A stretch of 64,000 nt of DNA from Neoceratodus forsteri (GCA_016271365.2 CM057451.1:495989501-496053500); one strand, 5' to 3'. Counted from the first letter of the stretch, positions 43,427 through 56,262 are shown. Program-made: numbers and translations. Notes: generated by a model not told the origin, from the letters alone.

Positions 43427-46400
43427 ATGAGCCTCCACTGCTTCACACTTAATGTGTGTAGCATGAAATCCCATAGGAAACTTCTTACCTCCTTGCGGTA
43501 TCTTTTGGATCTCCCACATGATTTCTACTTGATCCAGGATACTCGGTTAAAGACTCGCTATGAGCTGTCCCGGGCTTCTGCCGGATGGACCAAAGGCCCT
43601 TCCTATTGGTCCTCTGGTAAGGATAAATGTGATGGCTTGGGTATTCTATTTTCTGGGTTTGATTGCACTGTCACGAGACTGGTTGATATTGTCCCTGGCC
43701 GTGCCTTACTGCTTGACTGCACTTTCCGTCGCCTAAAGCTCAGGATTCTAAATGTTTATGCTTCTCAAAGTATTGCTGCTCGTTCAGACATGTTTCGGTT
43801 ATTGCAACCTTATTTACATACCTCCAGGCATCTTTACATGGGGGTGATTTCAATTGCGGTCTTACCCTGGCAGACAGAGGGGGCTCCATTCAGAAGCTTT
43901 TTGGAGACTCTACTGCATTGCGAACAATTCTTCAGACCGCTTCTGTTAAGGATGGCTACTGTGAGGTGCATCCCAAGGGAGCGAAAACTTATCACGGAGG
44001 CCTTCTGGCCATTCATATTGATTTTTTCTTCCTTTCCCAGAATGTTCTGGTTCATCAAGCTAAAGTTATTCCTTGTGAAACCTCGGATCACATGGCTATT
44101 TCATTGCTATGCTCTCCTTCCACGGCTTCCCATCCTCTGGTGGTTTCTTTTCGTTGGAAGTTGAATAGCTCATTGTTGTCTGATGGTTGCATTGTTAGGG
44201 ATTGTCGAGAATTTTTGTTGGCTCATATTTCAGTTCTGGATGCTTATGCCTCCCCTTACATTGGTGGGAGGGCACTAAATTTGATCTTAAATGTTTCTTT
44301 CTTAGGCATGCTAGGAGGAAATCAGCCTCCTCTTATCATCAGTATTTGCTTTTGAGGCGGCATCTACAGGATACTATCTCCAGGGCATGTGAGTCTGGTC
44401 ATGATTACTCCCCTCTTATTGCTTCTCTGAAGACCCAGATGGAAGAGCATCAATATGACAAGGCTCGCTCCTTGCTTCTTGAGGCTTCCTGCGGCACCCG
44501 TTCTTCTAAGGCCTCTTTTGATATCTATAAGCAATGTTCTGACAGGGTGACAGCCACGCATATTGAATGTCTTATTGACCCAGACTCCTCAATGGTCTAT
44601 GATACTATGACCTCTCTCCAGCACAAGGTTTTTTCCCACCTAGACAGTGTCTTTGGGACTCCCACAGTGACCTTGCCAGCAGTTGCTTCTTTTTTTGATT
44701 TCCAGCTTCCTTCTCCCCTTCCAGATCTCTGTACCCGGTTGACTACCCCGATTTCCTTGGTAGAGGTGCAGACAGCCATCAAGAAGCAGAAACAGTGTAC
44801 TTCTCCAGAGCAGGATGGCCTTATGGCGGAGCTTTACCAAACGTTTTCTGACCTTTTTTCTCCTATCCTTACCTTGCTCTTTAGTACTATTATTTCTACT
44901 CATTCTGTTCCCCGAAATGTTTCAGATACTATCATGTTTTTCTTGTTTAAGAAAGGGGATAGGACAGACATTTGGAATTGGAGGCCATTGAGTCTCTTGA
45001 ACGTGGACTATAACATTTTTGCATCTGTCCTGCTCCACCGACTCCTTCCTATTGCATCTTATGTTATCTCAGACGTTCAGACTTGTGCTATTCCTTGTCC
45101 CTCTATTGTTTCAAATCTTTCTCTTCTAAGAGATGTCTCTGCCTTCAGCTCTTCTTCTTCTCCCTCACTTCTCCTTTCTCTGGATCAGGAGAAAGCATTT
45201 GATAGGGTGAACCATGACTACCTCTTTCATGTCCTCTCTCACATGGTATTCCACAGCATTTTATCCAATGGATTAGACTACTCTATTCTACTGCTTGGAT
45301 CCAGCCTTATGTGAATGGTGCCCCTTGTCTCCCCTTTTTGAGTCAGACTGGAGTTCGGCAAGGCTGCCCTTTGAGTCTTCTCCTGTAGGTTTTCCATATT
45401 GAACCTTTGCTTCGTAGGATTTTACACCATCCATCTGTCCCCCATTTATCTTTTTCTTCTGAGTGCCCTATTCCTACGGTGTTGGCTTTTGTGGATGACT
45501 TCTGTATTCTCACCACTTCTCAACTTCAAGAGACGGATTTGCTCCTCCTTCTTACGGACTTTGAACGGGTGTCTGGTTCTAAGTTGAACTACGGTAAAGG
45601 CTCAGCTTTGTACCTCCCGATGTTGCCACCCCCTGTTTCTCCTCACCATATTGCTGGGGTACCTTTGCACTTCTCCCCGATCAGGGTTTTAGGACTGACT
45701 TTTGGCGCCACTGATGATGCCCTCACCAATTGGACTGTTGTTCTGGACAAGGCTCTCCACATGGTTGCCTCCTGGAAGGGTCATACTATAGCAAAAAGGA
45801 AGCGGGTTTGTTGTTAAAAACTTTTGTTCTCCCTTGTTTCTTCATTTAGCTTCAGTTTTCCCAGTCCCTTTTTCCTTGGAAGCCTGTTTATATAATGTTT
45901 TCTTTCAGGGATCCTGGGGTAGTCGTTTGAATCCAGTTAAATGAAATTACGCATACCTTGATTATTGCCATGGCGGAGTTCGGATGTTGAACCCTTTGGT
46001 GTTTTTTCCTCTGTTTGTTTCTAAAAATCACCATTCCTTCCTTATTGCAATCCCCGCTGGTCTTTTGGTTATCTCTTCTCCATCATCGTGTTGCTATGTT
46101 CTGCGTGGCATGGTGTCTTCCTCCTATGGAGATTCCTCGAAACTTTCATAAGTATAATCTCCCCCATTATATCATCCCCACTTTTTTAAAGATTCGTCAG
46201 TGGTCTTTAAATCCCACAATGATACTCGCTTCCTCTAGGAAGCATTTATATCAGTCTATTTTGGGGTAGTCCTTTTTGGACCTTCCTGTGTTACGGGACT
46301 CCCTTGGCACTATGTTGGACTCCTCCAGTGTTTTTTACCAATTGACTGATCCCTGCATTCCTCAGCGGGTTTGGGATGTTACCTGGTTATCATGTCATGG

Positions 46401-46908
46401 AAGGCTTGGCGTTTGTGATAACCTGAAACATAAGGCTCAGGAGGAGAGAACTTGTCCTCATGACTTGTGCCCTTCAATTCCTGAAACCATATTGCATTTC
46501 TTTATTGGTTGCCCCTATACACAACCAGTATGGACCCTTCTCCTCCATAGGTGGAAGGAAAAGGCCCTTCTGACCCTTACGTGTGATATTTTGATTTATG
46601 GTATTTATCCCCCTGGTCTGAGTCATTATCATCCCAGTTCTCTACGTTTGATTTTTGCATTTTGTCGCTGCTATTTGTGGCAGGCCAGATGTGCATTTTT
46701 GCTGCAACAGAAGGTGTGTAGTCCTACTCAGATAGTCTCTCAGATTTTACAGGGTTTACACACTGTCTATTGTTCCGAGACAACCTCAGTATCACCTGGG
46801 GTTTTCCGACGGTACTGGGATTTCTGTTTTACCTTTGTTTTTTTAAGGTTTACTGCTTTATTTTTCTTATTTTTATTTTTTATGTGCTATTTCTTTGTTT
46901 TTATATGA
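43427..46908 (+). pseudogene. LINE A ORF2 (endonuclease, reverse transcriptase)
   Basis: The endonuclease opens at 43427 (MSLHCFTLNVCSMKSH) with LIQDTRL near 43530. A one-base frame change falls just before the catalytic GGDFNCG (about 43838-43858), and SDH is near 44082. The RT frame (44202-45314) has a QDGLMAELYQ block, the NWRPLSLLNVDY block and block A LDQEKAFDRVNH. After another break, block B reads GCPLSLLL and the catalytic loop is FVDDF (45488-45502), keeping both Asp. The C-terminal frame 46276-46908 has a CPHDLC-x9-H-x4-C zinc-finger-like motif and CPYTQPVW. The order and full length are preserved but the frame is broken four or more times. Confidence 0.88.
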
Positions 46909-47090
46909 TTTCACGTCCTGTTTAAGGATTGTTTTCTTTCTGGCATTTTTCTGTATGATGTAATGCTTCTTTCTGTTTTTGACCTCCCTTTTTCTGATTT
47001 GTGTGACTTAATACACTGTTGTATGTTTTGTTTTGAAGTTTTTGAATAAAAAATTCCCCTACTCTGTTGGTAGGGGGAGCTGCTGCTACT

Positions 47091-49431
47091 ATGGCCTCTG
47101 AGTTGAGTGGTCATTCTGCTGGTAGCACTGTAGGTGAGCAGATCTCCCTCCCTACAGATCCAGCACTGGAGATTTCTTGTTTGGATAACGTTGGTACTGG
47201 GGAACAACTGCAGGAGGAGCTTATGGTGGTGGATACTGCTAATTTGGTTTCATTGCCTTCTGGTCTTGGTGTGTCTAAGGAAAATTTGTTGAAGGAGCTT
47301 TTGAAAGTGAACAGAAACTTGGTGCTGGCATTTGTACAAGTGGAAGAACTCACTACAGCTTAGCGCCTACCTGTTCCTACGGATATTGCTGCCCCTATTC
47401 CATACTCTGCTGTCCAGCTTGTGCAGTCTGGCTCCTCACTCCAGTTGCCTGCAGTTGCTGGTGTGATATCAGTCCTGGAAGTACCTCTTGTCATGGCTGA
47501 TGCTGACCCAGTTTCGTCACACGAACCGCGATCAGCTGTTTGCAGTGTTGTTGGTGAGTGTTCTGTGGTTGACTCGCTTGGTGTTGTTCCTCTTCTGAAC
47601 GCCGTTGCAGCAGACACTGTGGGGCTTGCCTCAAACTCTGTAAGTATTCCTTTTTCTGCTTCTGCTGGTGGGTGGGTGTTGCCTTCCCCTGTGTTGACTA
47701 TCTCTGGCTGAGAGAAAAGTCGTGGACGTTCGCATGACAAGTCTCAGCCTCCCTCAATGCCGCATGATCTTTCTCCTTCCTTGGAACGTTCACTGAGAGA
47801 CTCGGGGTAGAAATTGGGTTCTGCTGGTCATTGAGTCCTGGATCCCTCTCATAGTCCTATTCCAGGTTCGCCAGTCTGCAGCTCCTGTTTTTTTGCCTGA
47901 GCCAAAAGTTTCTGCTGTACATGAACAGTCTGATTTTGATGTAGACCTCCATGCTGACGATGTTCAGCACAATGCTGTGCTTTCTGACCCTTCCCTGAAG
48001 ATTCCGATAGCCTCCCCTTGTTCTTCAGGTGATGAAGGCCCCAGTACTCATCCACCCTCATGAGGTGTCCATATAGATGTTGCAGCTCCCTTACAGGAGC
48101 CACAGGCTGCCTCAAAGGACTCTGCTAGGACTGCTTGGGAAGGCTTTGGAAAGCGTGATCATTTTTCTGGGCAACCACCACCTATTCAAAGATGGAACGC
48201 TGTGTGTTTACAGTATGTGGGAGGTTTATCGCTTGTACCTGACAGATTGTATGTGGGGAAACATCTCATTAAAAGCCCTTTAGGCTTCTTTACAAATGAA
48301 ATTTATGCTTTGGTTCATATTTCTGGTGACTGTTTGACATTAGTTTTAAATCCCCTCAGGGATTAGACAGGTTCTGGACTCGATATGAAAAGGTTCACTA
48401 TACTGCTTTGTGGCTTCCTTTCAGGGCTATACAGTTGACTAGGCCTGCCATTAAGACTGTTACAATTCCATTTCTTAATGAAACTGTTTATGTGCATGAT
48501 ATTTCATGCTGGTTGCAACAATGTTGTGATGTACTGGGCACCCCCCCAAACCCATTTTTGATGAAGAACATTTTTGGACGGGTGGGTGGAAGTTTAAAGT
48601 GAGGCTCCATCTTAATAATACTGGGGCCGTTCATTTGCCAAACAGCTTGTTTTTGGGGACAGAAAGAGGGCGCTGTTTTTATGCAGGCCAACCTCGAACC
48701 TGTTTTAAGTGTGGTTCATATGTGCATTTGAGTTCAGCATGTGATAGGCTTCGGTGTAATTTATGTCTTTCGTATGGCACTCTAGTACTGATTGCACTTA
48801 TGATCTCAAATGTAACCTTTGTGATAGTTAGGCCATGCATTTCGGACCTGTCCTTGGGCCACTCACAATAGGGGGATCCCCCTAGTCAGGAGGTTCTTCT
48901 TACTGAGGCCAAGAAAAAATACATTGATGCCCATACTTCTGTTCCGGTTCCTGCCCCCCCCTTCTGCCTTGGTTGTTCCTTCCATGGCAGAGTTCTAGGC
49001 CCCCCCCTGTGCTTAATACTGAGGTCCAGCCCCTGCCTGAACAGCATTCCACGGTTTTGCCGCCGTTGGCTGATGATTCTACTGTTTTGGGAGACACAGT
49101 GCTGCCTGCACCTGAGCTGGATAAGACGGTGATGCCCCCTCCTGTTTCAGGGATTTCTACCAGGAAAAGAGCCATGAGGCAGGTTAGGACATGGTTGAAA
49201 ATGATCAAGGCCTCCTCCCCTGGCCCCATTCTTCCTTTAAGCAATAAATTTGATATCTTAGCTATGGGGTCTCACGATTCAGAGCTGAGCAGAGACTCTG
49301 AGACATCCTCATTACCCCTGCTTACTTCAGATTCGGATGACGAAGCTATGAGTCACTCCGATGGTAAGGGGAAACCAAAGAGACTCGGAGTTAGACCTAG
49401 GCGAAGTACTAGGCTTGGGAAACTTACTTGA
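47091..49431 (+). pseudogene. LINE B ORF1 (CCHC knuckle protein)
   Basis: The start MASELSGHSAGS opens at 47091 and stays open to 47363; two further open pieces (47421-47711 and about 47824-48075) carry the Ser/Val/Pro-rich N-terminal part. 48408-48602 reads IKTVTIPFLNETVYVHDISC, the counterpart of the LINE A segment before the knuckles. 48599-48871 reads LFLGTERGRCFYAGQPRTCF and gives the first knuckle CFKCGSYVHLSSAC. The later knuckles are frame-shifted. 48973-49431 is the Pro-rich then basic C-terminus. Multiple breaks disable it. Confidence 0.8.
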
Positions 49432-49470
49432 TTAGGAGTTCTTTTTTTCTTCTCCCTGTCCACACCACTT

Positions 49471-52400
49471 ATGGCCTCTTCATTTCAGCTTTGTATAGCC
49501 ACTTTAAACACCAATAGTTTAAAGAATGCTCGCTACTGCTTAGTTACTTTGAATATCCTTAACGATCTGCACTTTGATATCTATTTTCTCCAGGATACCA
49601 GATTGAACACGGTGTCTTTGGTTCACACGGCTAAGCGGCTGTGGCGTTGGGGCCCAGCTTATTTTTCTATTGGTGTGTCAGCCTGTGATTGAGTTGGTAT
49701 CCTGTTTTTAGGGTGATGAGTTTCACGTTACTCGGCTGGTAGATATCTGTCCAGGAAGGGCTCTTTTAGTTGACTTTGTTTATCGTAACACTGCTTTGAG
49801 GGCCATTAATAATTATGCCCCTCTGACTAAAAAAGAACGGGTTGATTTGTTTACTGCCGTTAAACCTTTTTTGTTTACCACTAAGAATATCATCTGGGGT
49901 GGTGACTTCAATTGTGGTTTGGAATTGCAGGACAGGGGTGCTCTTACTGACAAGGAATTTTGTGATTCCAGCTGTCTCAAACTGGTCTTATCACAATGTA
50001 ACCTTTGTGACACCTATAGGACTTGTAATCCTAAGGGAGGCCATACCTTCTTTAAGGGTAAATTTTCTACCAGGATTGATTTCCTTTTTACGTCTCACCA
50101 TACTAAGGTGTTGGAAGCCAGAACTATCCCCTTAGAACTGTCAGATCATGTTATTTTACACACGGTTTTAGGCTTGGGTGCTCAGACAGCCAAGGGGAAG
50201 GGGTACTAGAAGTTTAATGTTACTCTACTGACTGATGACTTCTTCACTACTTCTGTCACTGGGTTGCTTAAGGCTTGCATGTCTGTGGCTGGTCTTTTGA
50301 CTGATTTAAGTCTCTGGTGGGTCATCACTAAATTGGACATACAGCACTTGGCCAAACGACGGTCCACTACTAATTGTGCTCGACAGTATAAACATTATTT
50401 GGCACTCAGATTTCACTTGGTAAAGTTGTACTCCTGCATTAATGTTCACAAACTTAATCTGACTTCCCAGGTTAATGCTGTGAAACATGATATGGAACGT
50501 TTTCAATATTCTCGTGCGGCCTCCATGTTGCACAAGCATAGAATTTGTTCTAAAGGAAAACAGGGGTTTGGTGATGCTTTTGCTTTAAGTAATAAGAGGG
50601 TGTCTGATAGAACCTTGATGGAAGTCAGGAACATGGATGGTTACTTGGTTACGTCTCAGGCTGATATTATGACAGCGGTCACTGCCTATTACAGAACCAT
50701 GTATAAGGCTCCCGAGATAGATGATTCCGCTATTTCAGAGTTTTTCCACACTTTGGATCTCCCTGTTCCTCCTCGTGAGAGCGCGTCACCCCTGACTGAC
50801 CCTATTACTGTCATGGAGGTCCAGGAGGCTATCTCTAAACTGAAGGTTGACACTGCACCAGGCCTAGATGGCCTCCCAGCTGAATTTTATAAATCCTATA
50901 GTTCTCTCTTAGCCCCATCCTCTCTGAGGTACATAATTGGATCCTTTTGAATCAACAAGTTGATTTCCATTTCTGTATTGCAGTGCACATCTTGATTCAT
51001 GAGAAACATGAGAAGTGTGACCTTAATAATTGGAGATCACATGGCTTACTTAATACTGATTTTAAGATTTTGATGAAAATATTTATGTCACGCCTCTTAT
51101 GGCTTGCTCCTTTTCTGATCTTGGGAATCCAAACATGTTCTGTAACTGGTAGATCCATTCAGGATAATCTTCTTCAAGAGAGAGATTATTGAGCAAGGGA
51201 AGGCTGGTGAACTTTCAGGCTATATAATGTCCTTGGATCAAGAAAAAGCGTTTGACAGGGTGCCCCATTTGCTTATCTCTCATGTGCTTAAAGCCTATGG
51301 ACTCCCTGCTCTTTTTTGTGATTGGACTGGTCTGTTTTATGACATGGCCACTGCTATTTCTCTTGTGAATGGTTATTTGGGCTCCTATTATTCTATTGAG
51401 AGAGGGATTAGCCAGGGATGCCCATTAAGCCCCTTGTTGTACATTTTTTGTCTCGACCCCCTGTTAAGTTTAATACAACAGGATGGGTCAATTTCCGGTA
51501 TTCAACCCAGAGGTTCTTTGGCGATGGCCAGGATCTCAGCCTATGCAGATGATGTGTGTCTTTCTGTCTCAGATTATGATTCTGGATGGAATGCACTATG
51601 TCAAATAGAACTTTACTCTACAGTGGCGAGAGCATGTATTAATAAAGCCAAATATAACATTTATCCCATTAGTGACACCATGCCTGTGGTTCCCTCCATG
51701 CTAAATATTAAGGTATCTACTGGACCCTTTATGGCTCTAGGTCTTAAGTTTGGAGGGGGATAATGCTCTCCTGAATTGGACTGAGAAATTGGACTCTGTG
51801 AAATGTAAAGTTGCACAGTGGAAAGCCTGGCAGCAGGTGAAACAGAAAAAAGTCATGCTGGCCAAAACCTTTTTGCTTCCTCTATTTACTTTCCTTAGTG
51901 TAATTTATCCCATTCCCCAGAGTTTAGAGACTACCCTTCTGAGTTTATTCTTTCAACTGATTTGGGGGAGTAGACTTAATCCTATTCGGAGGAATATTTT
52001 GTATTTGCCCTTGCAACATGGTGATCAGAATATGGTGAACCCTATTTCCTTTTATTATAGCTTGTATTTTAGTTGTAATTTTCTGGATCTTTCTAGGTCC
52101 AATAGTAAGTTATGAGTGTTGTTTGCTGACCCTTGGTTCAGGTGTTTCAGTGTAGATTGGACCTCCCAAGCTCTGACACCTTCTAAGATGAACTCTTATC
52201 CTGCTTATGTTCAGCCTGCTATCCGGAAAGTGAGGCAGTGGGCTTTATCCTATTTAGATGTTATTAATAAACACAGGAAAGTAATTTATGCCATGGTTCA
52301 GGAGACAGTGTTTCTGACTACCCCGACTTCCTAGGTGTTGCACTGCCACATCATGATAAAGTGCTTCTGACCTTGAGGGATAAAAGCATCCCCCCTCCCC

Positions 52401-52547
52401 CGGATTTGGGATGTTACCTGGCTGTGTAGTCATGGTCGGCTGAACGTAAAGGGGAATGCTAAACATAAAAGTGTAGCTGACAGGATGCGCCCTAGACAGT
52501 CCTGTTCTGCTCAAGAGGAAACCATGCTCCATTTTTATGTTTGCTTG
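49471..52547 (+). pseudogene. LINE B ORF2, main part
   Basis: The endonuclease opens at 49471 (MASSFQLCIATLNTNSLKN) with FLQDTRLN near 49590. After a stop it continues as INNYAPLTKKE, then WGGDFNCGLELQDRGAL near 49895-49945, and ends with ELSDHV near 50140. The RT frame 50264-50950 includes DTAPGLDGLPAEFYKSY. After a break, 51227-51763 has LDQEKAFDRVPH (block A), GISQGCPLSPLLYIF (block B) and the catalytic SAYADDVCLS (about 51535-51560), intact. The following thumb region is at 51750-52334. The start of the C-terminal zinc-finger-like motif (SAQEETMLHFYVC) is reached at about 52500-52545, where another element cuts in. Confidence 0.88.
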
Positions 52548-52837
52548 CACGCATGTGCAAGAAACATAGTGCCATCATCCGAGTTTTCGGAGGTGTGTCA
52601 GCCCTCTTCCAGTTCAGTCAGTGTGTTTGCAGGTGCGGCCACAGTTCTCCAATGACTGCTGGAGCTGTCTATGACAGCTCCAAAATGCAGTGGCGTACAG
52701 TTGAAAGGGGGAGCTACGCTTCAGTGAGCAGCGATAAGATATCGCCTGCTCATGCGCACTCCCTACACACCACACACACACACCACGCATGCTGTGTGCT
52801 GCCCCCCACGCACACACTGTACTGCTGGCCGGCCAGG

Positions 52838-53168
52838 GGTGCCCAATCCCCGTTAGCTGTGCTGCACCTCCCCAAACACAGTTCCATATACCCGCTGGTG
52901 CCCACCCCAAGCGTGGCTACAACGTATAACCCGGCGGGGTGCCCAATCCCTGTCGGCTCCACTGTCTCCCAGTGCATTATAGCCGATGGGGGTGCCCAAT
53001 CCCCGTCGGCTCCACTGTCTCCCCCTGGTACAGGGTGCCACGCTGGGAGACCACCCCAGCGTGGCAACAGATACTATGGCCGACGGGGGTGCCCAATCCC
53101 CCGTCGGCTCCATGTCCCCACCAACAAGCCATTCTTCTGCCATGCTGGGAGCCCACCCCAGCATGGCA
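52838..53168. repeat. Hairpin cluster (copy 2)
   Basis: Units of GTGCCCAATCCCCGTCGGC type lie at 52839, 52939, 52992 and 53089. The last forms a perfect 11-bp stem (53079-53089 with 53098-53108) around TGCCCAAT. Two different perfect 11-bp hairpins follow the same design: 53037-53047 with 53055-53065, and 53139-53149 with 53157-53167. Confidence 0.8.
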
Positions 53169-53429
53169 AACGTCTCACGTCGTCATCATAAAAAAAAACA
53201 AAAAAAGCCCTGAAACTCAAAAGCGGTCCCTCGTAGTCTCGCTGCCCCCACAACCCACACCCACCCACTGTGCACCCTGCCTCTCCACACCCCCCCACCC
53301 CATACTTACCTCCGGAGCTTGGCGCGATGATCTTCGGTGGACTGGGAACACGTCTGCACTCTTCAAAGCCGACCGCAAACTGAGGAAATGCCGGTAAGCT
53401 GTATAATGGGATAGATAGGGTTTTTTCAA

Positions 53430-54850
53430 CTTTGTTGCATATCTCAGGCATTTTTGGGAATTTTGGGCCCAAATTTTCAACATGGGGTTTTTGGGACCCA
53501 TCCTCATGAATTATTGCACTGTCATGGTGTTATTCGGGCCCGAAGGGTGATTTCACGGTCACTGTGCGGAAACACCTTTTGGGACCAAGTAATGAAACAA
53601 CACTGCCACTGTTCATAAGGTGGGCTTTCAAAAAGCCTATTTTGAAATTTTGATGGAAAAATTCCTTAAAATGACTGTTTTACGAGCGTGCGTTGCGCAG
53701 TTCTTACGCAAGCTTGTAAGTTCGCAAATTTTCAATATTTTCACTCCAGATTTTCAACATTGCCATTTTACCACACCTCCTTATGAGCAGTACAGCTGTC
53801 ATTTTTCACATCTTGCCCAAAATGTGTTTCAGCCCATGTAGCGCACAATGGCGCAGTCGGTGTGCGAAATCAATGTATAGGACACATTAAGAAAATCACA
53901 GTGACACTTTTAATGAGCAGAGGTCTTAAAATGGCTATGTTGAAAATTAGGTGAAAATATTCCTAAAAATGACTGTTTTACGAGCGTACGTTGCGCAGTT
54001 CCTACGCACGCTCGTAAGTTTGCAACTTTTCAATATTTTCACTCCAGATTTTCCACATTGCCATTTTATTACACTTTCTTATGAACAGTACAGCTGCCAT
54101 TTTTCACATGTCGCCCAAAATGTGTTTCCGCACATGTAGCGCACAATGGTACAGTCAGTGTGCGAAAGCAATGTTTGGGACAGATTAAGAAAATCACAGT
54201 TACACTGTTCATGAGCAGAGGTCTTAAAATGGCTATGTTGAAAATTTGGTGACGAAAGTCCATAAAATGACTGTGTTACGAGTCAGCATTGCGCAGTTTC
54301 CGCACCCTACGTAAGTTCATGACTTTGTAATATTTTCAGTCAGATTTTCACCAGTGGCATTTTCCACTTCCTTATAGACAGTACAGCTGTCATTTTTCAC
54401 AACATGGCGAAATGTGTTTCACACTTTCAGCGCAGAGATGCGTGGTCGCTGTGGAAATCATTGTTCGGGACAGATAAAGAAAATCACAATGACACTGTTA
54501 ATGATCGGAGGTCCCAAAATGCCTGAGTTGACAATCTGCTGTAAAAAATCCCCAAACTAATTACATTACAGGTGTGCTTTGCACAGTTTCTATGCACGCT
54601 CGTGACTTCACCAGTTTTTTTAATATTTTTACTGCAGATTTGCAACATTGCCATTTTTTACACCTCCCCATGAACAGTACAGCTGTCATTTTTCACATCC
54701 TGTTCGGAATGTGTTTTTGCACCTGTGGTGCTAAATGCCGTAGTCACTGTGCATAAGCAGATTTTGGCTAACAAACTGATATTGCCAATGTTCATGAGGT
54801 GGGGGTCTCAAAAAAAACATGTTGAAAATTTGGAGTGAAAATACCATCGA
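53430..54850 (+). repeat. ~297-bp tandem array of palindromic monomers (copy 2)
   Basis: The phrase AATGACTGTTTTACGAGCG recurs at about 53669, 53968 and 54266, and in decayed form at 54560 (period 294-299). The inverted-arm architecture is the same as in copy 1. Confidence 0.8.
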
Positions 54851-55326
54851 ATGCCTGAGCTGTTAGGGTTTCCAACCATAACGCCCCACCCTGTAGAGAA
54901 TGATAGGCATCAGGGGTGTGACTTGGGATTCTTGCCTGTAATGCTCATACCATTCCACACCCTGCAGCCAGTGAGAGGCATCGAGGTATGCCTTGGACTC
55001 TTCGGCCCCAAAGTTCACCCCATTCTCCTATACTGCACCCATCTCACCATATTTCCCGATGGAATGGAGTGCGCATAAGGGCCAAAGACCCCAAGGCACA
55101 CCGTGACACTTGTCAGTGTCTGCAGGGTAGGGTGTGGTGAAATGGCGTGGCCGCTATGCCTGACGACCCAAAGGCACACCCAAATGCCTGTCACTCTCTG
55201 CAGGATGGTGGTGGTGGGGTTGGCTTCAGTTCAATACTTCACTGCCATTCCTATTATGCAGCTATGTAACTTCTACACTACCAATGCCAATGCCAGCAAG
55301 CAAACATTCGGCATTGACAAATGCTT

Positions 55327-55566
55327 GCTTGTTTAGTGCAGTGTCCATATGTGTCAGACCTGTGGCAGCTTCTCACTGTACGATGGGGCTGGGCACATTG
55401 GCAGGCAATCTCCTATGAGGAAATTGTGGGTGGATTTTTGTTAGTTCTAACTACATTGCATAAGGGTTTTGTTAGACTTTTTTTAAATTTGTACTCGGGC
55501 AGAGTAGGTGTCATTTTGTTCTTCAGCAGATGTCACAGGAGCCTACTAGGATACTTGAAAGAGTAG
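55327..55566 (+). pseudogene. LINE B ORF2, C-terminal end
   Basis: The frame 55321-55566 (correctly starting after the GCTTG duplication) reads VQCPYVSDLWQLLTVRWGWA and continues to LGYLKE before a stop. It aligns with the LINE A segment GCPYTQPVWTLLLHRWKEKA (about 46508-46565), so it is the continuation of the frame cut at 52547. The remaining sequence to 55903 is the AT-rich 3' UTR. Confidence 0.78.
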
Positions 55567-55903
55567 AACATGAATTATTTACTCACTGTTTCTTTGAGAA
55601 GAAGTACTTAGAGTATGATGAATGGATTGCTAGATGGAAGAAGGTTCCTCTTCTTAAAGATAAGATAGGTTGACTCTCATTTCTATGCTTTTTGTCCAAA
55701 TTTTTCTTTCCCTTCCATTATTTGTTTTGCCAATATTGTGGAGCCTGCCAGTGATTTGTTTATGATGTATTTTTTTTCTGTGACTCACATGATGTTTTTG
55801 GTTTCCTTTTTACTGTTATGTATCTTGCTGCATTTTCATGATGTGTTTTCTTTGTTGCTATTTCAGTTGTTACAACTGCTTTTGTAAGCTTCTTAATAAA
55901 ACT

Positions 55904-56153
55904 TTCCCCTATTCTTTTCGATAAGTGCCATGGGATGTGTAACATCCACCTGAACTACCACCAATCCAGGCAGATGGGACCTCGGTTTAATGTCTCATTC
56001 GAGAGACAGCACCTCAGAAATGCAGCACCCCTCTCATACTGCACTAGTGTCAGTATTGGGATATTAACCCAAGTGCCAGATGTGGGAACTGAACCCACAG
56101 CCTTCTGATCTCCCAGCCTGTGAGGCAAATGTGCTACCTACTAAGCCACTGAC
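55904..56153 (-). mobile_element. Deu-like SINE, head half
   Basis: It matches 38634-38882 of the intact SINE, including CTTTTCGATAAGTGCCATGG, the AGACAGCACCTCAGAAATGC block and the GAACCCACAG B-box complement. It is the other half of the SINE whose tail is at 41103-41222. The tRNA-like head ends at about 56153. Confidence 0.88.
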
Positions 56154-56167
56154 AGAACAAGATTCAG

Positions 56168-56171
<4 letters not shown>

Positions 56172-56262
<91 letters not shown>

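Larger units (their letters stand above)
41223..47053 (+). mobile_element. Tx1-like LINE A, nearly full length
   Basis: A 5.8-kb sense LINE with ORF1 (RRM-like and CCHC zinc knuckles) and ORF2 (endonuclease, RT, C-terminal CCHC). The 5' UTR is only ~40 bp. The 3' end reads GAATAAAAAA, with no long poly(A). It is flanked by TTCCCCTACTCT (41211-41222 and 47054-47065). The Tx1 branch of the L1 group is known for site-specific members. Confidence 0.88.
52548..55326 (+). mobile_element. Unrecognised non-coding repeat element, copy 2
   Basis: This 2.8-kb insertion lies in the LINE B ORF2 C-terminus, flanked by GCTTG (52543-52547 and 55327-55331). The left edge folds: CTTGCAC at 52544-52550 pairs with GTGCAAG at 52555-52561. 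It shares its left end, hairpin zone, ACCTCCGGAG block, ~297-bp array and right end with 8486-12467 but lacks the 143-bp satellite; 54850-55290 instead holds diverged CACACCCTGCAG-type repeats. No coding is visible. Because the host reading frame is known on both sides, this copy defines the element's ends better than copy 1. Confidence 0.75.
47066..55903 (+). mobile_element. Tx1-like LINE B, interrupted by a non-coding element
   Basis: A second, clearly different Tx1-like LINE directly follows LINE A. TTCCCCTACTCT precedes it (47054-47065) and TTCCCCTATTCT follows it (55904-55915). ORF1 and ORF2 are recognisable. The ORF2 C-terminus is split by the 52548-55326 insertion and resumes as CPYVSDLWQLL at about 55345, matching CPYTQPVWTLL of LINE A. 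The 3' end is CTTAATAAAAC. Without the insertion it would be about 6.05 kb. Confidence 0.88.
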
